Source of the DNA: Calvatia gigantea
Lineage: Eukaryota; Basidiomycota; Agaricomycetes; Agaricales; Lycoperdaceae
Direction of reading: 5' to 3'
Length of the DNA stretch: 64,000 bases
Assembly: GCA_025093985.1 (NCBI GenBank)
Contig: JACAAK010000003.1
Location: 1,488,001 to 1,552,000, forward strand
Positions 1 through 14,814 of this stretch are shown piece by piece (the first letter of the stretch is position 1; every line of letters starts with the position of its first letter). The notes beneath the pieces are model-generated. The model saw nothing but the letters and a program-made list of their open reading frames with translations, was not told the DNA's origin and did no database searches. The position numbers and the translations under genes are program-made.

Positions 1-489
1 CTGATTGAGTTCAATGTCTTGAAGAGCAAAGCCAAGACTAACAGCAAATACACTATGTTCTTATTCAAGAAGAATGCCCAATAGGACATTATCCACACCA
101 TCACAGGATACCCACCTAGTGCTAGACCCAAAACCTATACAGAATGGCAAGAGGTCATCCTGGCAGTAGAACAAGGGTACAAAGCCACTGAGTACCAAGA
201 AGATAAAAAGACTAGCTCCAGTACTACATATAGAGGAGCAGGAGAACCCATGGAGATAGGATGACAACACCACATCTTTAATGACAAAGGAGAACCCAAG
301 TGCTATAATTATGGCATTTTCAGACACATGGCTAAGAATTGTAGGAAGCCAAAGAACATAGCTTGTTTCAACTGCAGAAAGACTGGACACATCACAAAAA
401 ATTGCACCACACCAAAGAAAGTCCAAATTAGAGCCATAGAAAGCACAGAACATGGAGAACAGAAGGATTTTTCTAAAGACTCTGAGTAG
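1..489 (+). pseudogene. Ty3/gypsy-type gag fragment with zinc knuckles (broken, 5' cut by window edge)
   Basis: Read in the frame starting at base 1, this is the C-terminal part of a retrotransposon Gag (nucleocapsid) protein. A CCHC zinc knuckle is intact near 361-405 (C-x2-C-x4-H-x4-C). A second knuckle just upstream, near 300-342, has its second cysteine changed to tyrosine. A lysine-rich and then acidic tail follows, ending in a stop at 487-489. Two in-frame stops earlier in the frame (TAG near 88, TGA near 262) show that it is dead. The layout of basic linker, two knuckles and acidic tail fits gypsy-like gag; copia gag usually has one knuckle. The Tc1-type element begins 7 bp further on. 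The 5' part lies outside the window. Confidence 0.75.
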
Positions 490-495
490 GTGGTA

Positions 496-707
496 TAGTA
501 GGGACAAAACTGTTTCAATGTTTTGAGATTCTTTAAAGATCATTGAATAGCTCTGATAGCACTGTGGCTGTGCACTTCATATTTTAATTTTAGATACCCC
601 TATATTCTTGCTAATCACATGCCAAAAATGATTATGTAATTCAGAGTTTTGAACAAGTTATGACTTAATTAATATTTTCTACTCATTGGAACAGTTTTGT
701 CCCTCTT
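496..707 (+). repeat. Left terminal inverted repeat of the Tc1-type element
   Basis: This arm matches the reverse complement of 2506-2718 almost base for base; the few differences are mainly transitions. Its own outer tip (near 500-520) and inner end (near 684-703) are inverted copies of a roughly 20-bp GGGACAAAACTG... motif, so the arm looks like a small two-ended element in itself. Confidence 0.9.
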
Positions 708-1638
708 AGTTTTTGAATACATGACTTTGTTTATTGCAATCAAATAAATGCAAATAAAATCATGTGACTGTCTGGGGTGATGTATAAATAGGTAGGCTTA
801 CTTTCCAGTACAAACCAACCCCCCCACTATACCCTTCACCTCCATGCAATCTCTATCTTCTACTCAGGTCAATAGAGTTCTCTCCTATCTAGATAAAGGG
901 GAATCTGCTCATCATATTGCTTCTATTACTGGTCTGGGGGTCAGTACTATCTCTAGAATTTGTTCCAAACATAGGTCATCATTTCCAAATCTGTTGATGG
1001 CCATCCATTCCTACTTTCCTTCTCCAACATCCAATATGCTATTTGTCTCATTACCTCTTGCAAGGCAGACAATGCCTCCCAGGTCACCAAATCACTTTAA
1101 AATATTGTTGGGCAATCCATATCTACCAAAACAGTTTATAGGGGACTCAAATAGACTGGACTAAAAGCTGTAGTCAAGTGAAAACAACCTAGACTAACTG
1201 CTATACACAAGAGGAAAAGGCTAGCATGGGCAGAAGAACATGCTACAGAGGATTGGAAAAGGGTCATTTGGTCAGATGAGTCCAAAATCAATTGTTTGGG
1301 GTCAGATGGAAGGGTTTTGGTGTGGAAAAGGCAAGGTAAGGGGCTAAATGATAGATTGGTTAAAGGAACAGTCAAGTTTGGAGGAGGAAATCTAATGATC
1401 TGGGGCTGTATGTTTTGGGAAGGAGTGGGGTTTGCTAGCAGAATCAATGGGAAGATGGATGCCACACTTTATGTGAAAATCCTGAATAATGAACTGTAGA
1501 GAAGTCTGAGGTGGCATAGGAAGAAGAAGAAGGATGTGGTTTTCCAACAAGACAATGACCCCAAACACAAGAGCAAAAAGGCCACAGAATGGTTTGATGA
1601 CTCTGAAATGAAGGTTATGGTATAGCCCCTGCAGTCTC

Positions 1639-2263
1639 TGTTATGAACTTAACCACAGACTAACTTTACTCCTCTGCAAATATATTAACTTTCTATTTAG
1701 ACTATCCTTTCTTCATATACCCTGGTCTGATTCTTTATTTATTTATCACATGTATTCCTAGTCCACCTTCTTATGGCTTATTCTGAGTCATGTTTCTGTT
1801 TATACCTTGTATTCCCATCATCAGACTTCTATCTACTTGTCTCTACCTTCTTATGACTTGTATTGCCTTGTTCTATTCATTTACCTATCCCTATGATTCC
1901 TTAGCTTACCAATTAACCTGTAGTAGTCTCCCATTGACTCATACCCTCTTACTATGTAATTACTCATCTCTTATGCATAGCTAGTATATAAACCTTAAGT
2001 AGTACCTTTATATTACCTTAGGTTATTCTAGTAACAAGCTTCCTTATCTTCACTTGTCTGCTACAAGGTTAACAACCTTGGGGACTGCAGTGGCACTTAA
2101 CTTGGACTTCTCAGACAAGCATGAGCTTCTACTTGAGGGAGTGATCTGAAGTCTGTACAGAAGTCATTGAGACTTGCCAAATACTTCTGGGCTATAGTAT
2201 TGAACCTCTCCCTGAGTGGAGATGATCTGGGCCCAGTTGTAAAGTAGGGTAACACATGTAACA
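1639..2263. mobile_element. Solo LTR, 625 bp, inserted in the Tc1-type transposase
   Basis: The insert starts TGTTATGAAC and ends ACATGTAACA, giving TG...CA ends with a perfect 5-bp TGTTA/TAACA terminal inversion. It is flanked by a perfect 5-bp target duplication, GTCTC, at 1634-1638 and 2264-2268. No protein-coding interior is present, so this is a solo LTR left by recombination between two LTRs. Removing it with one GTCTC copy restores transposase reading across the gap. A TATATAAA box lies inside. The parent family (gypsy or copia) cannot be told from the LTR alone. Confidence 0.85.
1985..1992 (+). promoter_or_regulatory. TATA-like box within the solo LTR
   Basis: TATATAAA in the right half of the LTR is placed as expected for an LTR promoter read on the plus strand. 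Motif evidence only. Confidence 0.4.
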
Positions 2264-2505
2264 GTCTCCAGACCTTAATTCCATTGAACACTTGTGGACT
2301 TACCTCAAGAATCAGCTTGGAGAGTATAATAACCCCCCTAATAGCATAAATATCCTCTAGGAAAGGATAGAAAAGGAATGTGAGGATATACCAAAGAAGG
2401 TGTGCCAGAATTTGATAGAAAGTATGCCTAGGAGGGTTCAGGCAGCTTTACAAGCCAAGGGAGGCTATACCAAGTACTAGAATACCTATTTTGTATATAA
2501 ATTTC

Positions 2506-2718
2506 AAGAGGGACAAAACTGTTCCAATGAGTAGAGAATATTAATTAATTCATAACTCATTCAAAACTCTGAATTACATAATCATTTTTGGCATGTGATT
2601 AGTAAGGATATAGGGGTATCTAAAATTAAAATATGAAGTGCACAGCCACAGTGCTATCAGAGCTATTCAATGATCTTTAAAGAATCTCAAAACATTGGAA
2701 CAGTTTTGTCCCTTACTG
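2506..2718 (-). repeat. Right terminal inverted repeat of the Tc1-type element
   Basis: This is the reverse complement of the left arm over its full length. The outer end reads TTTTGTCCCTTACTG and is followed by the TA target site. Like the left arm, its own two ends are inverted copies of each other. Confidence 0.9.
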
Positions 2719-2720
2719 TA

Positions 2721-4334
2721 TAGGTCACATGGGTGAGATGACCAAATCTAGATGTCCAGGAATAGTGCACAGGTATAGACAAAGGTAGGTGAAGCAGGCA
2801 AACTTAGAAAGGACTGTAGCTTCAACATATGTATTGTGTTCTTCTGCCAATGTGTTACAATCAGGTTATGCGGGATATCAGCCGAAGGTTAGCCGCCAGG
2901 TGACATCAGGTGAGAATGTACAGAGTGGGTGAATTCGGATGAGTACGAGGTTTGGACTCAGCGGCTTCAACGTATGTGTTGCGCCTTCCTGCTGTCATTG
3001 AAGTCCATATTTCAGGAGGGAGTAGGGTCAGAGGGTCGGAGGAACAGAGACAGAGAGGAATAGGATCAGAGGGTGTAATCATGGTCGATAATCAGACTGA
3101 GGATTTACAAGCATGGGGACTAGGTTTATATACTAGTCTGAAAAGTGGGAAGTACAAAAGTAATGGTGAATGAAGAATGGACGGCCGCTGAGGACGGCCA
3201 TCTAACAAGATACCGGGATCAAGTTCTAACTATAAGGCGATAGTGGAGAAGTTGAAGGGAATGGAGATTAAGATGGAAAACAGGATATCGGACCGACTGA
3301 CAGAAAGAATGAAGAGCACCCAATGCAGCTGGACTAAGGTAATGATGACTACGAGCGGGGGAAGTGGGTGAGAGCAGGTGAATGTGCATGGGTCATGACA
3401 CAATGAGTGGTCTTAACTTTAGGATAGGGGGCAAGAATAGATGTAGAGATAAGAACAGAGGCAAAGGCAGAGATAGGACAGGAGTAGCATGTTTCTAAGT
3501 AGATTTCGGGCTGAAAATCACAAGTAAAGTAGCTACAGTTTATATATACAGAGAAGAGGTATAAAAGAAAATTATTAAGGCTTTATATGTAGACCAAGTA
3601 CAGCTGTTAGATAGAAAAACTGAGAATACAACTAACTAAAAGGGATAAGGTGAAACAACACTATTATGAACTGAGAAAGGGAATTATGAGGAAAGTGGGA
3701 GTAGAAATGGTAAACATAGTGACTAGAAGAATATACAAGGAGAATAACCAGAAATTAACATCAAACATTAAGAAATAAGAATGGAGTATGGGAGAAACAG
3801 GAGAGAGTAGGTAAGAACAAATTATAGTAAATAAAACATAAATTGAATAAAGTCCAGGTTAAGAGTGGGTAAAGCAGGTGAGTATGTGTATAGGTTGTGA
3901 CAGATTAGCTGAATGGCTCAAAACATTGGAATGGTTTTGTCCCTTACTGTATGGCATGATTCATATTATTGTAGCTGCTCAATAATATTATATGTTATTA
4001 GATTACAGAATCATTGAAATTGAAAGATATCAAGGGAACTCAATTCAACTAGAAATAAAGTGCACAAGATCATGCATTAAATCAGCCCAGGTCAATTTCT
4101 CAATTTTGCCCAATTTGGCTTGATTTAGCATCAACTAGGGGTTACCTGTGACAATACCTCATGAAACAATGGAAAAGTGGAATTGTAAACAAACAAGTTA
4201 TGCAAGAACATGGATGTACTAATTGATTCATTGGAAGGGGTATCTGGGATGGGCAAATGTTTATTTCTTGAACTCATCCAAGAAGTTCTAAAGCCACAAA
4301 GCAATGCACATCCAATTGCAGTAAAGGAGAATCA
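2721..4334. other. AT-rich degenerate repeat stretch, no gene
   Basis: No supportable coding region. It holds a diverged direct repeat (about 2811-2855 against 2953-3000) in which the aligned differences are mostly A/G and C/T exchanges. It also holds a third copy of the Tc1-type terminus at about 3917-3949, again followed by TA. Purine-rich stretches around 3220-3900 read like worn retroelement coding DNA, but no protein motif could be recovered. Confidence 0.6.
3917..3949 (-). repeat. Isolated copy of the Tc1-type terminal repeat tip
   Basis: About 33 bp match the outer end of the right inverted repeat, ending TTTTGTCCCTTACTG before TA at 3950-3951. There is no matching left end nearby. 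It is probably the remaining end of a second, decayed copy of the same family. Confidence 0.65.
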
Positions 4335-6474
4335 TCACATGAATTTTTCTTTGTAGATCCATGCCAACCCCACATCACTTGCACCTTGTGCAACCTGGGG
4401 GAAAGCATTTGATCTTTGGGTCGTATTCTGAGCAGTAAAAGGACTCACTGCAGCACGATACCATTTAGCTGCCTCTTTACGGTCTTTCTTGCACCCTTTC
4501 CCATTCGCAAGACAGAAGGCAAGATCATTCTGTGCATCTGGATCTCCCAGACGAGCCGCCACAGCATAATAGCTCTATAGTAATGGCACTGTCAGAAGTC
4601 CACCCGATGAGAGGCAGAAATACCCACAACAGCCATCTTTTGGTCCTTAGGGACACCCCAACCATGGAAGAAGCATTGTCCAACTTCATAGATGGCTAAC
4701 ACAAGTTCATCCTGTGCGCATTCCATCAGTTAGTCTGAGCAGAAGTGGCCTTAGAAGAGAAATTGACTTGTACGGGCGCAATATCCGCGCCTTTCCCTCC
4801 TCTTGCACTTTCCAGGTCAACAACAGCGTTCTCCGCTGCCTTTCTTAACCACTTGAACCCGGTCTTCTCGTTCTTCTCACATCCCCATCCATGCCTCAAC
4901 GTCAATCCCCACATAAGCATACCAACACCACACCCGCCATTTTCCTTGGCACTCTTCTCAAAATACATCGCTGATTCTCTCAGGCGGTTACTTTCATGGC
5001 TTTGGATACCTAGTTGTAGAAAGTCCTGTGGCGATTGGGGCTGTGTAGTAACAGGTGAGGGGGATTGGTTATTTTTAGGTGATCGCGAACGTTGATGATT
5101 CGGCGGGGGTGTGGAATTTGAGTGCCTCGGGGCTTCATTCTGGATTAGAGGTTGAGGTGCAGGAGAGGCCCTCGATACCGGATCAGAGTTGCCATCGCTC
5201 ATGGGAGAGGGTATAGCGCTATCGTAGTTATAATATGAGTAAGCAGAATATAGACTTGTAGGAGAATCACTCCTTGAAGGCGGGTGTCGGGAAAGAGTGA
5301 TCGGCGTGAGGTGCGACTTCGGATTCTGAGCCTGGTTGACCTGTGGTGCAGGGTACGTTCCTGAGGGTTGTCGATCGGGCTCTGGATTATACTGGTGAGG
5401 CGGCGGTGAACGATTGCTGTCAGATGAGGGACCGAGCTGATGATGTGTGGAGTTGGGACTGTTATGTTTGATGAGGGATATAGCTCCTGCCGAATCCCCA
5501 TGAAGACCTGGTAATACTTCAGCAGGAGTAAGGGAAGCAGTGGTTGGTAGCATTTGACCGGTATTTTTCTTCGGGTAAAGATTCGGGGTGGGGGATGTCG
5601 AACGTTGAAAGTGGTTCATCCGTTGATGGTTCTGTTGAGAGGTAGGTTGGGAGACAGTGCGCAGGGCATTCCGTTCCAACACCCGCCGCTTTTGTTCTTC
5701 CGAATTTAGTGGCAATGGGGGCGGTGCTGTGACATCTCGTGATGCAGCCGCTTGAGATGTTTCAGGCGATGATGGCCTTACTGGTCTTGAAAAGTTTGAT
5801 GTGATAGGCCGAACGATAGGCACCCTACCAGGATGATGGTTATTGCTATCCACCCCGGGAGATGAAACTACGACGATTGGTACGGCTGGCTCCCATTGAG
5901 ACAATTCCGTTGGCGCTGGAGGGACCAGTGGGTTTTGCCAACCTGACAGCATTGAAGGTGGTGCTTCGGGGTCATAAGGCCGAGCATCTCGAGAGCTGGT
6001 TACAGAACGCCAGGAGTCGCGAAGGGCGGGGGATGGCGGGTCGTTTTGTGAATAAACGCTGTCGTCGTCGTGATAGCGGTACTCCAGGACTTGGTATTCG
6101 CCCCTGGAATCCATAGACGCCCTCGTATCCATGTATGATCCATTTATTGATGCAGTTGCTGCAGAATTGCGGGAGAAGTGACTATGTAGAAGGGGCGATG
6201 TCGGAGGGTGCTGGTGTCGTTGAATAGGACGACTTGGGGGAGGCGACGATCCTTCTGCGCCATATCCTGCATATAGGCCAACGGTTCCACCGTCTCCTGA
6301 AGTGTGCGCAAAGGCGTAATCATGCATGAGGTGCTCCGGGGATTGTTGTGATGCAGACTGCATCGCTGTCCTTGCCTGTTTTGCTGACGTCTTGCGAACG
6401 AGGCTGTCAAGCGGTGATGCATGCTGGAATTTCAAAGAGGTTGGGGCCTGCGTAGGGGTCTGTGTGGTAGGCAT
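4335..6474 (-). CDS. Dsf2-like Sel1-repeat protein
   Basis: Four exons read cleanly: 6474-4774, 4711-4628, 4574-4449 and 4394-4335. Together they give 656 residues with short GT-AG introns (62, 53 and 54 bp). Residues 1 to about 470 are Pro/Ser/Gln/Asn-rich and probably disordered. The C-terminal part carries Sel1-like repeats: an E-S-A-M-Y-F-E-K-S-A helix, L-R-H-G-W-G, then F-F-H-G-W-G-V-P-K-D, A-A-R-L-G-D-P-D-A-Q and K-E-A-A-K-W-Y-R-A-A. Sel1 repeats form TPR-like helical scaffolds. Related fungal proteins include Dsf2 and the chitin-synthase activators Chs4/Skt5, so a scaffold role at the cell cortex or in wall synthesis is an inference. The order of the last repeats fits Dsf2 better than Skt5; no CaaX box is seen. 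Confidence 0.85.
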
Positions 6475-6629
6475 TTTCCAGAAGGAAGGTTAAAGGAGAG
6501 AGAACATGGTGTTTAGAGAGAGTCAGGCGTGGGTTGTCCTCACCATCAACAACTTCATGTTTCCATAACAGGCATAAAGGTGTCTACCATGTATCGCAAA
6601 CCTGCACTTCGCAACTCTACAATATGTAA

Positions 6630-11524
<4,895 letters not shown>

Positions 11525-11537
11525 GGACAGAGAAACA

Positions 11538-11572
11538 AGGTGGTGGTGGTTGTCCAGCCACCACCACCACCT
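11538..11572 (-). repeat. Perfect 13-bp hairpin in the Prp16 leader
   Basis: AGGTGGTGGTGGT at 11538-11550 is the exact reverse complement of 11560-11572, with a 9-nt loop. It lies 13 bp upstream of the Prp16 start codon, so it is probably in the mRNA leader. A G/C-rich stem there could slow scanning ribosomes; that is inference. Confidence 0.6.
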
Positions 11573-14500
11573 CTTAAGATATTCGGTCTGCGCTGACTAA
11601 GCAACCCCCCTCTTATGGAAGTGGATCACAGGATGGCTTGATACTGGATCACTCCCAGTGAGAAATGCGCGGAATCTGGTGGAACTCAGACGGTCCCATT
11701 TTGGGCATCCACCTAGTTCGGCTGAATTCCAAAAAGTGGTACACTTATTGGAACTCAAATGAAGCCTCTGGAAGTCACAATAGCAGTGCAATACTGACTC
11801 ATCTGAACTCGTTTGACATCCAACCTCCTGTATTGGGCAAAAGGAACCATATGTATTGGAGCAGAAACAGCTACTACTATTTGGGCAGTCTAGGTCCTCT
11901 TGTTGCTCCAGCCTCTGTTCGTCATTGAGATCATTGAGACCCTAACCACAATGCTGGATAGTGTGTGGTGTAAGGACATCTTCATATTGACAATAGTAAA
12001 CCATGTACCAGACAAAAAGGCACATTTTCAGCTATAATGTAACCATTTAGAGGGGTTACAGGGAAATGACATACTGATCCACATTCTGAATACCAAGCCA
12101 AGTGATGTGACTCACCGGGAAGAATGGGATACAGCAGCATAAGGGAAGCAGTGAAAACTTTAAGATCACTCTGAGTGGAAAATTGTCAGTTAGCTACAGG
12201 ATTATAAGGTCATAATGGACAAGTGAGAAACTCAACAGTGGTCCCATGCATGACTATATGCTGCACGAGATTCATCAATTATAAGAAGAAACAAGAGGCC
12301 TTAAACTTACTAGGAAGAATTGATGTGAAAGTAAGGCCCGAGTGTTGTTAACCAAGGGCCAGAATGGCTGGTATTGGATTGACAATTGTTAATGATTGAA
12401 AGGGGGAAAAAATATAACACACCCAGCTAATGGCCCTCACAGTGGGGTGAGCAGTAGGATTTGTTGTAGAGTTTCATAGCAAGGAGTTTCACCACATACA
12501 GGGACCCAAGCATGCAAGGAACTTCAGAGATAGCCTCTAACAGGGGACAGTATAACTTACCCAGTGGAAACTGCTAAGTACATTGAGGCTGGCCCCTCAT
12601 AAGGTTCACATATAGGCTTAGAATGAGCTGTAAGAGTGTTATTCTGCTGCTGCTGCCTCTCTCACTTTTCATGCTTGAAGTACACCATAGTGTGGTTTAG
12701 GGATTTCTTGCCTTTCACAAGTTTGAATGGGCACCAATTTCAACCATTTACCAAACAATGTTGATGAACTTGGATGAATTGTATATAGCAATGGCAGACA
12801 AGGATGTGAGAGTTCCACAGGTTTCTCACTGGGGATCACTTGATTACTTCCCATAGGATTTAGAATTCTAGATCCAATTTCTAAACCTTAATCACACTTA
12901 ATGCCAAAAAATCAGCCAATCTACTGCATGAAACCCAAACCACTGAGGCCATGACAAACTTCATGCCACAAATTGATGAGCCTCTCATATCCTTCAAAAG
13001 TGGTTGCAGCTGGTGAAGAGATACAATAATTTGATTTGATCACTATTATGTCCTTATTGTTTGGAGACCTGCAGCAGTTGCATATTGTATTTTGGAGAGA
13101 GGAAAGTGCATACACAACCAAAAGATAAAGGACCCAAATGGAGAATTGATGGCAGAGCCTCAAAAAAGGGTTTATAACAAGTGTCTGCAACTACTATCAT
13201 TGTTCACTTGTTGGACCCATACCCATTGTTGGACCCCCTGCAGTATCTCCTTTCCTGCTATATGTACTGACTCAATATCTGACATGTATGTACACCTAAT
13301 ACAAGGGAATGTAACTGTGCAAATTAGTTTCAGAAAAGCCTCAGTGGAGAGCCAGGAAAAAAATAATTGTCACAAAAGGTGGCTCATGCAGTGGGAATTT
13401 TGCCACTGGTCCCTCAGATCCTTTCTGATCCTGCTAAGCTTTTGGCTTGGTTCTTTCTTGCAAGGATGAAGACTGTATCTGTAAACATGCTTGCAATATT
13501 CCAGCTTTACAAGTTGACTGAGTGTCTCATAAATTGAGGTTTAGTCATTGAGAAAGGTTATGAGCATGACAATTAGGACTCCGCCAATGGACCTGGGCAC
13601 TTAAGTTGCACTGTGAACCACCTCAGACAGTTGTGACATGCTCGTGACACCAGGGGTCCAACAAGTGAACACTTTGACTTGTCTCACCAGAATCACTCCG
13701 ATGTAGTCATCAGTTAAGATAAAATCCCAAAAAATCAGAAACGTGGAAAGAAGATATTAGCACACAGACTTGCAAATTTATACCTGAGAACATGTGGTGT
13801 GGAAGGAATGAGACTGAAACTATCGGAAAAGGGACCAACAAGTGAATAACGATAGTAGGAGGGGGGGTAGGAGGCCTCCTCTAGATTAAGGTTTAGAAAA
13901 GGCCCTCTTTTGAGATCCGATACGATCCCACCACCCGTCTTTCCTGGCAAGTCACGTTCCTACCACTTGGAGCGATTTAGAAATATAATCTAGAATTCTA
14001 AACGCTGAGGGAAGTCATCCATTGGTCCTCGGTCACTCACATCTTCTTCCTCTGCACGTTTTGCTGCGAGGAAATTCTCCACATAAAGAACTTTAGAGGT
14101 TGTGTTCCAGATCTACCTAGAAACAGGGCCTAGACTATTTTCTACGAACAAATGTGGAAGGTTTCCATTTCTCATGATCGGAACGTCCTCAGGGGTCCTC
14201 AGACAGAGAAATGGACCGAATTAACACGACAGAACCTTCCTCTTGCTTACGTAGAGTCGGGGGAGTTATATATTGTCCACAAGTGTCAAATCACACCCAC
14301 TTATTTAAGGACCCTGAACCATCTCTGAACCGAAAGGCCTCGCTTCTATGTGCCTCGAAAAAACTGGAAAAGGCCTCATGGTACATAACGTGGTAATTTG
14401 CGCGTTTTGATTCCTGAGGCCTGAAGACCTGACTGGCAGTGACCACTCATTGACAGTTGCATACCGTCGCCATAACAAATTGTAACAATTCACAAATCAA

Positions 14501-14814
14501 CTGCCGATATCAGCGCGGGCTTGACGGCGCCGCTACTACTTGTGCTTCCATAATACCTCAAACTAAAATAGCTACCGTAGTGCAAGCAGCATACACCAGC
14601 ATTTGATGCCAATTATTAGTATCACTTCCCAGAATTCGCGTTGGTTCGCGAGGATCACGGGGGAAGCTCGCTCTCGCCATTGACATCGCAAGAACCTGAC
14701 AGAAATAATGGTTGGGCAACCTATAAGTATTGGTATTGCCAGCAAAAGGGTGAACATGTTGATGGGAGGAAAGGAGTGCGCAATCAAGGACAGAACGCAT
14801 GGAATCAGTGCCTT
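11573..14814. other. AT-rich relic sequence without a recognisable gene
   Basis: Frames on both strands are short and full of stops, and no family motif was found. Base composition is clearly more AT-rich than the neighbouring genes from 11580 to about 13950, like the transposon nest at the left end, and becomes more ordinary after about 13960. A 16-bp inverted repeat pair (13202-13217 and 13655-13670) may mark a small decayed element. Most of this stretch is probably old mobile-element DNA. Confidence 0.5.
13202..13670. repeat. Possible MITE-like unit with 16-bp inverted ends
   Basis: GTTCACTTGTTGGACC at 13202-13217 is exactly inverted at 13655-13670. The 437 bp between code for nothing recognisable. 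No clear target duplication was found, so this is weak. Confidence 0.3.

Larger units (their letters stand above)
844..2480 (+). pseudogene. Tc1/mariner DD34E transposase, frameshifted and interrupted
   Basis: The first readable part (844 to about 1000) encodes an N-terminal helix-turn-helix region, with a Q-V-N-R-V-L start and a G-x-G-V-S-T-I-S-R recognition-type helix. Past frame breaks, the catalytic motifs are WSDESK near 1271 (first Asp), QQDNDPKH near 1549 (second Asp) and SPDLNSIEHLW near 2263-2295 (Glu). If the inserted LTR and one duplicated GTCTC are skipped, exactly 34 codons separate the second Asp from the Glu, giving DD34E. One of those codons is TAG where the family usually has Trp. 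The C-terminus ends at TAG 2478-2480. Frame breaks, the stop and the insertion make it non-functional. Confidence 0.85.
496..2718 (+). mobile_element. Tc1/mariner-type DNA transposon (inactive) with ~212-bp terminal inverted repeats
   Basis: The element is bounded by inverted repeats of about 212 bp (496-707 and 2506-2718) that are nearly identical over their whole length. It is flanked by TA dinucleotides (494-495 and 2719-2720), the target duplication of the Tc1/mariner superfamily. The right tip reads CAGT on the minus strand, as is usual in this group; the left tip has T for C. The interior encodes a broken transposase, itself interrupted by a solo LTR. Without that LTR the element would be about 1.6 kb, a usual Tc1/mariner size. 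It sits immediately downstream of the gypsy gag remnant, so it probably inserted into that older element. Confidence 0.85.

Noticed and set aside
2952..3173. Small plus-strand open frame after the Tc1 element
   Set aside because: It lies within a diverged repeat pair, has no recognisable motif and no splice continuation.
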